Shown here in pieces: positions 44,366 to 53,138 of a stretch of 64,000 nt of DNA. Numbering within the stretch: the first letter of the stretch is position 1; the number at the start of each line of letters is the position of its first letter. Under the pieces are notes generated by a model. The model searched no databases. It worked only from the letters and a program-made list of their open reading frames with translations, and was not told the DNA's origin. Location of the stretch: NCBI RefSeq assembly GCF_006334915.2, contig NZ_VDMA02000022.1, positions 91,118 through 155,117 on the forward strand, written 5' to 3'. The translations under genes and the position numbers were made by a program. This DNA comes from Microbispora catharanthi (GTDB lineage Bacteria; Actinomycetota; Actinomycetes; Streptosporangiales; Streptosporangiaceae).

Positions 44366-44904
44366 AGGAGCGACGGGATGGCGTAGAGGAGGAACCAGGC
44401 CAGGGCGGCGATCCAGGGGAACTTCATGTAGGTCTTCTTCTCGCGCGCCTCGTGTTCGCCGTTGTTCTTGTAGCCGGCGAGGGCATCCTGCAGACGTCGT
44501 AGAGATCGCCGGTAGGAGGGATAGCCGGTGATCATGCCGAGAACGGATCCACCGAAGTGAAGAGAGCCGATCACTTCATCGTCGTCCAGTACGACGACGA
44601 TTCCGCTGCCTAGAACGATGTCTTTGACGTGGGACCAGGGGATCTCACGCACGATGAGAAAATTGTCGACGAATAAGGCCGCCGGCGTCGCTCGGATCTT
44701 TGAGTGCCATGCGATCAACCAGACCACAAATGTGCAGGCCCCCAAGACGAAGGAGAAGAAGAGCGCACTTGCGAGGTCATGTATGACGGCGCCGCTCAGT
44801 ATCACGGCGAGGCCCGCCAACAGCAGGGCTCCCCCGACAACGCCCATCAGGATGATTGCGGTCGGTTTCCTCGCGACCACCTGCCCACTTCGACTTTCAC
44901 TCAT
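44356..44904 (-). CDS. Membrane protein with PH-like cytoplasmic domain
   Basis: A 182-residue protein. Two helices (about 14-37 and 43-64) are followed by a strand-rich segment (ALFVDNFLIVREIPWSHVKDI, VVVLDDDEVIGSLHFGG, in parts) like the bacterial PH domain, then a basic linker and a C-terminal helix (PWIAALAWFLLYAIPSLLQL). ATG 44904 overlaps the end of the upstream fragment gene by eight bases, so both were one operon. Function unknown. Confidence 0.65.
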   Translation of the reverse strand: MSESRSGQVVARKPTAIILMGVVGGALLLAGLAVILSGAVIHDLASALFFSFVLGACTFVVWLIAWHSKIRATPAALFVDNFLIVREIPWSHVKDIVLGSGIVVVLDDDEVIGSLHFGGSVLGMITGYPSYRRSLRRLQDALAGYKNNGEHEAREKKTYMKFPWIAALAWFLLYAIPSLLQL

Positions 44905-45370
44905 TGAGCCAGCTCTCTCCCAGGTATTGGGTTCCGGTCGACGGCGCTGCCGTCTCGGCGTTGATGAGGAGGTTTTCGGCAGTGATACCGAGAGCCAGTC
45001 GGGAGCCGTGGGCCGGGCCGGCCTGCCTCGCGGCGCCGTTCGCTCCTATGCCGACCCTGGTCCACGGACTGGCGAACCACCCCTTGGTGGGACTCCACCC
45101 TTCTCGCACGCCTACCCGGCGCCCCGCCGTCGTCACCTTCCAGCCAGCGGTCAGGCCCTTTCCGAGATAGCCGAGGCCGACAGAGGTGGCGACATCCCAT
45201 GCGAGGGTCTTTACCGCGTGGCTGTCAAAGGCGTCGCCTGCTTTGAAGGCGTTGCGCGCGTAGTTGAGACCCGCGATGCCCACCCCTACAAGAGCGCATG
45301 TTCCCGCGGATGCGACGATACATATTCCCAGGCCGACGATCGACATGGTCGTGCGGGTCTGTCCAATCAA
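44897..45370 (-). pseudogene. C-terminal part of a secreted toxin-type protein cut by the IS256 element
   Basis: From ATG 45370 a 157-residue frame: GLGICIVASAGTCALVGVGIAG is a hydrophobic segment, then ARNAFKAGDAFDSHAVKTLAWDV and SVGLGYLGKGLTAGWKV, a pattern I associate with the region ahead of the toxin tail in large WXG/LXG or RHS-like secreted proteins of actinomycetes (pieces quoted in part). Its 5' side meets the IS end at about 45371-45393, so the gene is probably truncated. A small ORF may still be made. Confidence 0.5.
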
Positions 45371-46432
45371 CGGTGTAACTCGGTCTTGATTGGTTCTATC
45401 GGGCGGTTGGGGTCAGGCGGCCTTCGAAGGTGATGGCGAAGGCGTTGAGGGCGGCCTTCAATCGGGTCACCCAGCGTTTGCGGCCCTTGCCGGTCGGGTC
45501 CAGGCTCATGACGGCCATGTAGACGCACTTGAGCGCGGCCTGGTCGTTGGGGAAGTGGCCGCGGGCCTTGACCGCCCGGCGGATCCGGGAGTTGACCGAC
45601 TCGATCGCATTCGTCGAACAGATCACCCGCCGGATCTCGACATCGAAGGACAGGAACGGGACGAATTCGGCCCAGGCGTCCTGCCACAGCTTCACGATCG
45701 CCGGGTACCTACCTCCCCAGGCCTCGGCAAACTCCGTGAACCGCTCGAGCGCGGCGGCCTCGGTCGGGGCGGTGTAGACCGGCCGTAGCGCCTTGGCGAT
45801 GGCGTCCCAGTGCTGGCGTGCGGCGTAGCGGAAGGAAGCGCGCAGCAGGTGCACCACGCAGGTCTGCACCACGGACTGGGGCCAGACCTGCTCGATGGCC
45901 TGCGGCAGCCCCTTGAGGCCGTCGCAGACCATCATGAGCACATCGGCGACGCCCCGGTTCTTGATCTCGGTCAGCACGTGTAGCCAGAACTTGGCGCCCT
46001 CGCCGCCGTCGCTGGCCCACAGCCCGAGGATGTCGCGCTCGCCGTCGGCCGTGACCGCCAACGCGACGTAGATGGGCCGGTTGGCGACCTGCCCATCGCG
46101 GATCTTGACGTGGATGGCATCGATGAACACCACCGGATAGACCGCGTCCAGGGGACGGTTCTGCCATTCGGCCCTCGATCACCTTGTCGGTGATGGTGAC
46201 TGTCTTGGTACGGGTGCCGTTGCGGGTGTTGCCGCTGCCGCGACCGGCCGGATCGTGTTTGTCGTAGCCGAGGTGGTCGGTGATTTCGCCTTGCAGCGCC
46301 GACTCCAGCACCAGCTTGGTCAGCCGGCCCAGCAGTCCGTTCTCACCGACCAGCTCCAGCCCTTCGGCGCGGGCCTGTGACCAGCCGGGCCACCAACTCC
46401 CGATCCGACGCCTCATGCTCTTTCCGCGTCAC
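45371..46432 (-). mobile_element. Decayed IS256-family insertion sequence
   Basis: Contains a Mutator/IS256-type transposase remnant. The right side ends near AACGGTGTAACTCGG (45371 region), a sequence typical of IS256-family ends in actinomycetes; the left end is not recognised and may be lost. No target duplication could be identified. Confidence 0.75.
45396..46432 (-). pseudogene. IS256-family transposase, internally deleted and frameshifted
   Basis: GTG 46432 opens the familiar TRKEHEASDRELVARLV. A frameshift near 46380 moves sense to ARAEGLELVGENGLLGRLTK, ITDHLGYDKHDPAGRGSGN and RNGTRTKTV. It then joins directly to TITDKVIEG, skipping about 60 residues that normally separate these blocks, and a further shift leads to WQNRPLDAVYPVVFIDAIH (46150 on). 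From there to 45396 the frame is intact and keeps all three DDE acids (FIDAIHVKIRD, VCDGLKGLP, NAIESVNSRIRR). Not functional. Confidence 0.85.
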
Positions 46433-46456
46433 CGCGGCGTCCTCCAGACGCATAGG

Positions 46457-46699
46457 TCAGCGCCGGTCAGGCTGGGGGTGGGACAGTTGTGGGGGTCCGT
46501 CGACGACGTCGATGGTGATGCCCGCATCGCTCTGGGTGTGCCGCCACAGCTCGGCGATCCCGGCCACAGCTTGCCCGGATATCGCGGCGGCGGTACGGGA
46601 CGGTCGGGCGGTGGGTCCGACTGCGCGGTGTGTGGACTGACCCGCGGGTGGGGCGGCGGTCCCGGGTGCGGGGCCACGGGCGAAGCGGGCATCGGCCAT
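46457..46699 (-). CDS. Small hypothetical protein
   Basis: An 80-residue Ala/Pro-rich protein from ATG 46699, five bases after GGAGAG. A central helix ISGQAVAGIAELWRHTQ precedes GITIDVVDGPPQL; the rest is low complexity. Codon use is normal for the genome. Lies between the IS256 remnant and the methyltransferase. May be intact or a leftover. Family not recognised. Confidence 0.45.
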   Translation of the reverse strand: MADARFARGPAPGTAAPPAGQSTHRAVGPTARPSRTAAAISGQAVAGIAELWRHTQSDAGITIDVVDGPPQLSHPQPDRR

Positions 46700-46750
46700 C
46701 GGCGCTCTCCTGTAGTCGTCGGGCTCCCAGTAAGAGAGGGCGGCCGGCCT

Positions 46751-46879
46751 TCAGAGGGCCGACAATTTGGCCTGCTCATAGGACGGCAGGCTGAAGGCGG
46801 CGGGGTCGTTGACGTTGGCGTTGGAGGTGAGCAGGTCGCGGATGCGCGCCCCGTGCTCGGGAGTCGTGGCGTTCAGGCC
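46751..46879 (-). pseudogene. Orphan C-terminal coding fragment
   Basis: A 42-residue frame without its own start reads GLNATTPEHGARIRDLL and NVNDPAAFSLPSYEQAKLSAL (in part) to TGA at 46751. It looks like the end of a protein, unlike the Arg/Pro noise of other frames, and is separated from the methyltransferase by a stop. Weak evidence. Confidence 0.3.
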
Positions 46880-46917
46880 ACGGCCGGTTCCGGTTCCGGC
46901 AGACCTCCCGCAAGGGA

Positions 46918-47730
46918 TCAGAACCGGTAGCGGAGAATGCGTGCCCCTTGCCGAGACAAGGCCGTGCTGCGGGCGGTGAGACGGGTGAGCGCGCGTAGGG
47001 GTTGCGGGAACCGGGCTATTTCCGGTGCGCGGGTGAGGATCTGCTCCTCGATCAGTTCGAGGCCGGCGTCCCAGGACTCTGGTTCGTGTGGGTCGTCGAA
47101 GCCCTGGGCGGCTTTGATGCCGAGTGCCTTGATGGTCGGGTGGTACTTCATGGCCCAGGCCGCGAAGCGGGTGTAGCCGTTGAGCGCGAGCTCGCCCGAA
47201 GGGAAATGGCCGGTCAGCGCGCGGGTCATCGTCTGGAAGGAGTCGCCGGGCATGAAGGGGAGCAGCCCCTCGGCGACGATCATCGCCGGCCGGTCGCCGG
47301 GGATGGCTGTAAGCCAGTCGGAGCTGGTGAGGTCGGCTCCGACCAGGTGGGAACGGCCGGGCAAGCATTCGGATCGCAGGTGCACCACTTCCGGGAAGTC
47401 GATGTCGTACCAGTCGACGCCGGGCGGGGGATCACAGCGGAACATCCTGGTGTCCAGGCCGCAGCCCAGGTCGAGCACCACGCATCCGGGATGAGCGGCG
47501 ATGTAGGCGCGGACGACGCCGTCGAGTTTCTTGGCGCGCAGTGCCGTGGTGAGGACGAGGTTGGGCTTGACCTTCAGCTTGCCGAAGTCGTAATCGATGG
47601 TGCCGGCCAGGTCGGCGGAGAGCGTATCGCCGAGGATCGGGCTGGGCTGCCCGGCGTCCAGAGCTCTGGCGTGGAGAGTGAGCAGCAGCGTTTCCTGGAT
47701 CAGCCCGAGGTTGGGTTGCCAGCGGTGCAT
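46918..47730 (-). CDS. PPM1/LCMT-type class I SAM-dependent methyltransferase
   Basis: A 270-residue enzyme. VVLDLGCGLDTRMFR is SAM motif I with the Asp-Thr-Arg of the leucine-carboxyl-methyltransferase family; WYDIDFPEVVHLR is the acidic loop binding the ribose, MIVAEGLLPFMP motif IV. In actinomycetes this family methylates carboxylates or hydroxyls of small molecules. AAGGAA at the GbsR stop serves as its ribosome site, nine bases away, so the two are coupled. Confidence 0.9.
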   Translation of the reverse strand: MHRWQPNLGLIQETLLLTLHARALDAGQPSPILGDTLSADLAGTIDYDFGKLKVKPNLVLTTALRAKKLDGVVRAYIAAHPGCVVLDLGCGLDTRMFRCDPPPGVDWYDIDFPEVVHLRSECLPGRSHLVGADLTSSDWLTAIPGDRPAMIVAEGLLPFMPGDSFQTMTRALTGHFPSGELALNGYTRFAAWAMKYHPTIKALGIKAAQGFDDPHEPESWDAGLELIEEQILTRAPEIARFPQPLRALTRLTARSTALSRQGARILRYRF

Positions 47731-47739
47731 GGGGATTCC

Positions 47740-48195
47740 TTAACGGCGTAGCGGATGGCGGGCCGCGAGGTTCTGCAGCCACGTCAGGGAGTCGTGGGCG
47801 GCCTTGATGCGCTCGGTGCGGTGCCCCTCGCCGCCCACGATGTCGAGCCCTTCGTCGGCGATCTCGCCGAACGCGCTCAGGCTTTCGAGCTTGCGCTGGA
47901 TGACCTTCTGCCAGGCGTCGTCTTCGATGCGGTAGTAGGAGGTGCGATCCCCGGGCCTTCTCACCTTCTTGACCAGGCCGATGGCCGTGAGGAAGCGCAT
48001 GTTCGAGGTGAGCGAGGCCCGGCTGGCCTGGATGACCTCCGCGATCTGGCCGGCGGACTGCTCGGCCGGATCGCAGATCATGAGCCAGCCGAGGATGCGT
48101 CCGGTGATGGGCGGCAGCCCCCACTCCTCGACGCAGAAGGCTGCCACCCGTTCCACCCAGCGGAGCAGCCGGTCCTGCTGTTTTTCAGTGCTCAT
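47740..48195 (-). CDS. GbsR/MarR-family regulator
   Basis: A 151-residue winged-helix protein; ATG 48195 is seven bases after GGAGG. GLPPITGRILGWLMICDP is the GbsR-type opening, SAGQIAEVIQASRASLTSNMRFLTAIGLV the HTH (in part: IAEVIQASRASLTSNMRFL), and RPGDRTSYYRIEDD the wing. Lies between a hydrolase and a methyltransferase on one strand and probably controls both through the dyad at 49178-49211. Confidence 0.92.
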   Translation of the reverse strand: MSTEKQQDRLLRWVERVAAFCVEEWGLPPITGRILGWLMICDPAEQSAGQIAEVIQASRASLTSNMRFLTAIGLVKKVRRPGDRTSYYRIEDDAWQKVIQRKLESLSAFGEIADEGLDIVGGEGHRTERIKAAHDSLTWLQNLAARHPLRR

Positions 48196-48228
48196 CGTCG
48201 CATCCTCCGTTGTTGATCGTGTGCCGGT

Positions 48229-49158
48229 TCACTGTGTCATGGCGGCCACCGACTCGTAGGTGGGTGTCGGGGTGATGTCCGCGAGCCGGGTCCTGCGCAG
48301 GTGAAGGTCGAACCAGTCGATCGCGAGCGCCATCGCCTCCTCCAGGCCCGGGCCGGTGTAGAGGCCGAGCACGTCGTAGGGCAGCACCGCGAGCCGCTTG
48401 GGCTCGCCTGCCTTGGCGAAGGCGCTTTGCGCCTCCTCGAGCATGTGGTACGGGTCCCAGCCGCCGTTAGCGATCATCAGCAGCGGCGTCGGTGCAAGCC
48501 GGTGGATGAGGTTCTCCGGTGCGAAGGTGAGCAGGTGCTCGGCTGAGTCGAGGGTCTTCTCGTTGCGGTAGGTGGGAAACAGGCGGGTCGACATGTCCGG
48601 GGTGTCCTTCACGCTGTCGCCCTCCAGCGTCAGGTGCGGCACGCGAGCGCTCTGCCCGCCTTCGTAGCGCCGCTGCCAGTCCTGCTGCAGTTGGGCGCGC
48701 AGCGCGTGGACACCGGCGCGGCCGAGGAGGCGTTCCATGTACCGCCATCCGTTCCACACGCTGGGGCTCTGCACGACGACGCACTTGATGCGCCGATCGA
48801 GCACGGCGGCCTGGGCCGCCACCGAGCCGCCGATGCTCACCCCCCACACCCCGATCCGCTCCGGCTGCACTTCGGGACGGGTTCGCAGGTAGGACACGGC
48901 GCTGCGGAAGTCCTCCACCTGCCGCTCCGGGTAGTCCAGGCCGCGCGGCTCGCCTTCGCTCGAGCCGACCGTGCGATAGTCGATGGCCAGCACCGCGAAA
49001 CCGGCCTTCACGAAGTACGGCGCGAAGAACGCCAGCGCCTCTTTGACCATCACCCCGCTGTGCCCGAGCACCAGCCCGGGGACCGGGTCACTCGTCTCGG
49101 GCAGGTAGAGATCGCCCGCGCAGCGGGTGCCGAGGCTGTTGAAGGTCACGTGTTCCAT
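48229..49158 (-). CDS. Alpha/beta-hydrolase (DUF1100/acetyl-xylan-esterase-like)
   Basis: A 309-residue cytoplasmic hydrolase. GVWGVSIGGSVAAQAA is the nucleophile elbow (GVSIGG); NGGWDPYHMLEEAQ would give the acid. The catalytic His expected near the end (pattern pYDHFxxYxG) is replaced: the sequence reads LPYDVLGLYTGPG. Either another His serves or the enzyme is inactive or reassigned. First gene of the operon with GbsR and methyltransferase. Confidence 0.85.
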   Translation of the reverse strand: MEHVTFNSLGTRCAGDLYLPETSDPVPGLVLGHSGVMVKEALAFFAPYFVKAGFAVLAIDYRTVGSSEGEPRGLDYPERQVEDFRSAVSYLRTRPEVQPERIGVWGVSIGGSVAAQAAVLDRRIKCVVVQSPSVWNGWRYMERLLGRAGVHALRAQLQQDWQRRYEGGQSARVPHLTLEGDSVKDTPDMSTRLFPTYRNEKTLDSAEHLLTFAPENLIHRLAPTPLLMIANGGWDPYHMLEEAQSAFAKAGEPKRLAVLPYDVLGLYTGPGLEEAMALAIDWFDLHLRRTRLADITPTPTYESVAAMTQ

Positions 49159-49177
49159 GGCCTACTCCATACTGTTG

Positions 49178-49211
49178 GCTAGTTATTTCAAACATGACTG
49201 AAATTTCTAGC
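49178..49211. promoter_or_regulatory. Dyad operator upstream of the hydrolase-GbsR-methyltransferase operon
   Basis: GCTAGTTATTTCA (49178-49190) and TGAAATTTCTAGC (49199-49211) pair over 11 of 13 positions around AACATGAC. The dyad is 20 bases from the hydrolase ATG in an AT-rich patch, a place for MarR/GbsR-type repression. Confidence 0.65.
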
Positions 49212-49410
49212 AATGTCAACTAGGCAACCGCGCCATCCCCGCCGCCCGGCTTGGTGCCGTTCCAGCCCTCGACGACGAACCTTGCGGCTGGAGATGGATG
49301 AGTGCGTCGATCTGGGCGTTCGGTGCCCGAGGCCACGAAAGGCTGCCGACCAGCTCGGATCCGATGACCTCAGGTTGATCAGCCGCGTGGGGCAGCGCTG
49401 CAGACTATGG

Positions 49411-49442
49411 TGCAGAGAGTCCTATGCAAAGTGTTCTCTGCA
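49411..49442. promoter_or_regulatory. Inverted repeat upstream of the ArsR-type gene
   Basis: TGCAGAGA (49411-49418) and TCTCTGCA (49435-49442) are perfect 8-bp arms around 16 AT-richer bases, ending 15 bases before ATG 49458. Probable autoregulatory site. 49212-49410 holds no gene. Confidence 0.65.
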
Positions 49443-49457
49443 ACACAGCCTGTCGGC

Positions 49458-50060
49458 ATGAGCGACGAAGTGGAACCAAAGGCGGCGGCCCGACACAAGC
49501 CCGTACGGCGCCTTGACGCCCGCAGCCTGCGAGGCCTGGCGCACCCATTGCGCATGAGCATTCTGGAGATGCTGACCCTCGACGGCCCGGCCACCGCCAC
49601 GGGACCGTCGGCACGCCTCGGCGAGAACACCGGCACCGTGAGCTGGCATCTGCGGCACCTTGCCCAGCACGGGTTCATCGAAGAGGAGACGGGCCGCGGC
49701 ACCAAGCGCGAGCGCTGGTGGAGAGTCGTCGAGGACACGAAGGTCCTGGAGACCGCTGAATTCCACGATGACCCCGACACCAGGGGTGCCCTGTCGATTT
49801 ACATGCACGAGCTGGTGCAGCAGTACTTCAGCCGGAACTACCTGAGCGAGAGCTGGGACGGCGACTGGCAGCGCGCCGGCGCCATCTCCGACTGGCGGGA
49901 CCTGCGGATGACGCCGGCACAGCTCAAGTCGCTCAACGACGAGTTGATGGCCGTGATCGCGCGTCACACTCCCGAGCCCGGTGCGGAGGCAGCGCCTGGG
50001 GCGCTGCCGATCATCGTGCAGATCCAGTCGTTCCCCCGCAAAGAGCGGGGAAACGGATGA
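49458..50060 (+). CDS. ArsR-type winged-helix regulator
   Basis: A 200-residue regulator. ATG 49458 is chosen because the longer frame would place codons across the operator. RGLAHPLRMSILEMLTLDGPATAT is the first HTH helices, TGTVSWHLRHLAQHGFIEE the recognition helix (pieces), KRERWWRV the wing. The C-terminal half (SIYMHELVQQYF, LNDELMAVIARH) is the helical domain of regulators that sit before MFS genes. Its stop overlaps the MFS start as ATGA. Confidence 0.9.
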   Translation: MSDEVEPKAAARHKPVRRLDARSLRGLAHPLRMSILEMLTLDGPATATGPSARLGENTGTVSWHLRHLAQHGFIEEETGRGTKRERWWRVVEDTKVLETAEFHDDPDTRGALSIYMHELVQQYFSRNYLSESWDGDWQRAGAISDWRDLRMTPAQLKSLNDELMAVIARHTPEPGAEAAPGALPIIVQIQSFPRKERGNG

Positions 50061-51407
50061 GCCATGAGATACCTGTCAGTCTCCTGCGTCGCGATCGGGA
50101 CTTTCGTCTGCTGTGGTGTGGAGAGACCACGGGGAAGTTCGGCGCCTCCGTCACCGCCGTGGCGATGCCCCTGATCGCCGTCTCGCCCCTGCACGCCACC
50201 ACATGGGAGGTCGGGGTACTAAGCGCCTCGGCCTGGCTGCCCGTGGCTGGTCATCGGTCTCCCGGTCGGAGCGTGGGTAGATCGGGTGCGTCGCAGGCCC
50301 GTCATGCTGACCGCTGCCGCGGTGTCTTTCCTGCTGTTCTCCGTGGTTCCGGTCGCGGAGTGGACCGGCCACCTGAACGTTGGCCTGCTGGTGGTCATCG
50401 CGCTGCTGACGGGCACTGCCGCCGTGTTCTTCCAGACCGCCTACACCGCCTACCTTCCCAGCATTCTGACCCCCGCAGACCAACTCGAAGGCAACGCGAA
50501 GCTGCACGGCAGTGCGTCGGCCGCCCAGATCGCCGGCCTCGGCTCCGCCGGCCTGATCGGGCAGACGGTAGGCGCGGTCAGCGCGATGTTCGCCAACGCG
50601 GCGACCTTTCTCTTCTCCCTCCTCTGCGTCGCGAGCATCCGCAAGCGCGAGCCACGCCGCGAAAGGAGGGCCGTCCGCTCTAAAGCTCTGCTCGACGAAG
50701 TCGGCGAAGGATTGCGACTGGTCGCCCGGGATCCCTGGCTCCGCACGCTGACGTTGTTCGGGGCTGCCTCCAACCTGGCCCTCATGGGCTATCAGTCGAT
50801 CCAGGTCGTCTTCCTCGTCCATGCCGTGGGCCTGGCGCCCGGAGCGGTCGGCGGGCTCATCGCAGCCGCCAGCGCGGGAGGTGTCGCCCGGGCATTCGTC
50901 GCGCGCCGGGTCGCCGACCGGATCGGGACCGCCCGCGCGATGCTGCTGTTCGAGCTCGGGTTCGCGATCTTCTCGCTGCTCATCCCGGCCGCCTCTGCCG
51001 GAGCCGGGCTCCTTCTCTTCGCCACGGGGTGATTCTGCGTGGTAGCAGGCGTCGTGGTCGGCAACGTCATCAAGGCGAGCTTTCAGCAACGTTACTGCCC
51101 GCCGGAGCTTCTCGGGCGTCTCTCGGCGAGCACGGCTTTCCTCAACTACGGAACAATTCCGCTGGGCGCTCTGCTCGGCGGATGGCTGGGAACTGTCTTC
51201 GATCTCCGTACAGCCATTTGGATCACGACGGCTGGAGTGCCGCTGGCCGCGCTCATCCTCCTTTTCTCCCCCCATCGGGCGCTCCCGCGACTTGCCGATG
51301 GCCCCTCGCCCCAGGAGTGTCCCGGGGCAGACATACCCCCGTCCGGCCACATGACGGTCGTGATCAAGGCGTCCGGCATGCTTCCCCGCCGCGCCTGCTT
51401 CTACTAG
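50057..51407 (+). pseudogene. MFS transporter disrupted by frameshift and nonsense codon
   Basis: ATG 50057 begins LLRRDRDFRLLWCGETTGKF, the usual enterobactin-exporter-like MFS opening (in part), and runs to AWLP at about 50240, where one extra base shifts the frame; sense resumes as WLVIGLPVGAWVDRVRRRP. The second frame carries helices 2-10 to TGA 51030-51032 (LLLFATG-stop) and continues in the same frame as FCVVAGVVVGNVIKASF, GYGTIPLGALLGGW-like to 51407. TGG to TGA would explain the stop. Transporter presumably dead although its regulator is intact. Confidence 0.88.
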
Positions 51408-51625
51408 TACTCCAGCGGTAGATCGTGATCATGCTGGGGCTGCGGCTCGGCGTTCATAGTGGCTCGCTTGGATCGGGCCTGGCGGCGGCTGGCGAGGTCG
51501 CCGGTCTCGTCGACCACGAGTACCGCCTGGTCGTCGTGCAGGTGCTCGGCACGTAGTCGCGCAGGTCGTCACGGACGGCGTCGGCGTCCCACTTGGCCCG
51601 GTTCGGCAGGCGCTGCCACCGCGTG
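51404..51625 (-). pseudogene. IS701-family transposase remnant
   Basis: Minus-strand frames read RLPNRAKWDADAVRDDLRDYV, then after a one-base shift EHLHDDQAVLVVDETGDLAS, both familiar from the N-terminal third of IS701-type DDE transposases, with the first catalytic Asp in VVDETGD. The frame then reads directly into the terminal repeat as HDHDLPLEY-stop. The central and C-terminal catalytic parts are missing. Confidence 0.75.
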
Positions 51626-51640
51626 ATCGTTTGTCTTCAT

Positions 51641-52201
51641 TCAATGCCGGAGGAGTTCGCAGAAGCGGTCCAGGGCGCGGTCGGTGCGGTGGCGGTCGCC
51701 GGTGGTCGTCAGATCGAACAGGAGGCCCCGGATCACGGCCATGACCAAGGTGGGAGTGACGGTGTCGTCAGGGGTGGTGGCGATGTCGCGGAACGTCGCG
51801 CCGAGGGTGTCGAACCAGTTCGTGATCGCCTTGGCTTGGTCCGGGTATTTCTCGGGGTGAGCCAGGCCGTCGGCGTGCACCTCGAAGATCAGCCGGACGT
51901 ACGGGGCGCGCTCGGGTGCGCTGATCCAGGCCCAGATGCCGCGCAGGCGTTCCTCCGGAGAGCCCGCCTCCGGCGGGAGGTTCTCGGCCAACCGTGTCGC
52001 ACCGCGGCGGCGGGCCTCGGCAAGGACGGCAGATACCAACTCCTGCTTGCTGCCGAAGTCGTAGAGCAGCATCCGCGGGCTGGTATCGAGAGCCGCGGCC
52101 AGCGGCCGCAGACTCAACCCGGCCAGGCCGTGCGCCAGTACGTAATCGGTCGCCCGCGCCAGCGTGGCCTCCCGTCGGGCGGGATCTGGGGGTCGCCCCA
52201 C
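51641..52201 (-). CDS. TetR-family regulator inside the inverted-repeat unit
   Basis: A 186-residue regulator from GTG 52201 (GAGGA nine bases upstream). HTH: LSLRPLAAALDTSPRMLLYDFGSK, in part; the GxxS recognition element is TSPRMLLYDF. C-terminal helices resemble TetR_C regulators of small hydrolases. Divergent from the patatin gene (82-base gap, AT-rich around 52245), so the pair is a self-contained regulator-enzyme module. Confidence 0.88.
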   Translation of the reverse strand: MGRPPDPARREATLARATDYVLAHGLAGLSLRPLAAALDTSPRMLLYDFGSKQELVSAVLAEARRRGATRLAENLPPEAGSPEERLRGIWAWISAPERAPYVRLIFEVHADGLAHPEKYPDQAKAITNWFDTLGATFRDIATTPDDTVTPTLVMAVIRGLLFDLTTTGDRHRTDRALDRFCELLRH

Positions 52202-52283
52202 GGTGGATCATCCTCTCGCCAGCGCCGATCTGAGCCTACGTCAGTATATGGTACGACTGTTTCAATAATGGGAGGAGGCAGTC

Positions 52284-53138
52284 ATGCACTCGCTCGACCG
52301 GGCACTCGTACTGGGCGCCGGAGGTCTCGTCGGCACGGCCTGGATGGCTGGGCTTGCCTGCGGACTGCGCCGCGGCGGGGTGGATCTCGGCGAGGCCGAT
52401 CTGATCGTCGGCACCTCGGCCGGCGCGATCATCGCCGCACTGCTGGCCACCGGCCAGGACCCCGACCGGCTCGCCACCCCAGTGCGCCCTGCCGGCTCCG
52501 GCGGCACTCCTCCCCAGGTGGACGGGCGCCGGCTGGGCGAGGCGTTCGCGGTGCTCGGCAGTGCCGCCTCGAACCCGGACGAGGCGCGGCGCCGAGTGGG
52601 CCAGATCGCGCTCGCCGCCGAGACCGGCCCCGAGCAGGCGCATGTCGCCCGGATGCGCGCCATGGCCGGCGCAGACCGATGGCCGGACCGGCAGCTGCTC
52701 ATCACCGCGCTGGACGCCGAGACCGGCGAGCAGGAGGTCTTCGACCGTGCCAGTGGCGCACCGCTGCCCACCGCCGTGGCGGCAAGCACGGCCTTCCCGG
52801 GCATCTACCCACCGATCACCATCAACGGCCGCCGATACATGGACGGCTCCCTGCGGTCGGCGACCAACGCCGGACTCGCGGCCGGAGCCCGCACGCTCGT
52901 GGTGATCGACCCGCAGGCGCACCTGTTTCCCCGCGAGTTGCTCCACCAGGAGCTGGCGGTCGCCGGGGCGCACACAGTGGTGACCATCGAGCCCGATCCG
53001 GCATCGATACGCGCATTCGGCTCGGACCTGAACGACCGGACGGCCTGGGAACCGGCCTACCAGGCGGGTCTTCGCCAAGCCACCGATGCCGCAGAGCGGC
53101 TCCGCCTCGCCTGGCAGACCGGATCCGTCACGAACTGA
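52284..53138 (+). CDS. Patatin-like phospholipase
   Basis: A 284-residue cytoplasmic lipase-fold protein; ATG 52284 follows GGGAGGA. VLGAGGLVGTAWMAG is the oxyanion loop, LIVGTSAGAIIAAL the nucleophile elbow (GTSAG, Ser46), and YMDGSLRSATNAG the DGx motif whose Asp completes the Ser-Asp dyad. Full-length domain, no signal peptide. Bacterial patatins release fatty acids from phospholipids; some act in defence or virulence. Here it is controlled by a divergent TetR and enclosed by terminal repeats. Confidence 0.92.
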   Translation: MHSLDRALVLGAGGLVGTAWMAGLACGLRRGGVDLGEADLIVGTSAGAIIAALLATGQDPDRLATPVRPAGSGGTPPQVDGRRLGEAFAVLGSAASNPDEARRRVGQIALAAETGPEQAHVARMRAMAGADRWPDRQLLITALDAETGEQEVFDRASGAPLPTAVAASTAFPGIYPPITINGRRYMDGSLRSATNAGLAAGARTLVVIDPQAHLFPRELLHQELAVAGAHTVVTIEPDPASIRAFGSDLNDRTAWEPAYQAGLRQATDAAERLRLAWQTGSVTN

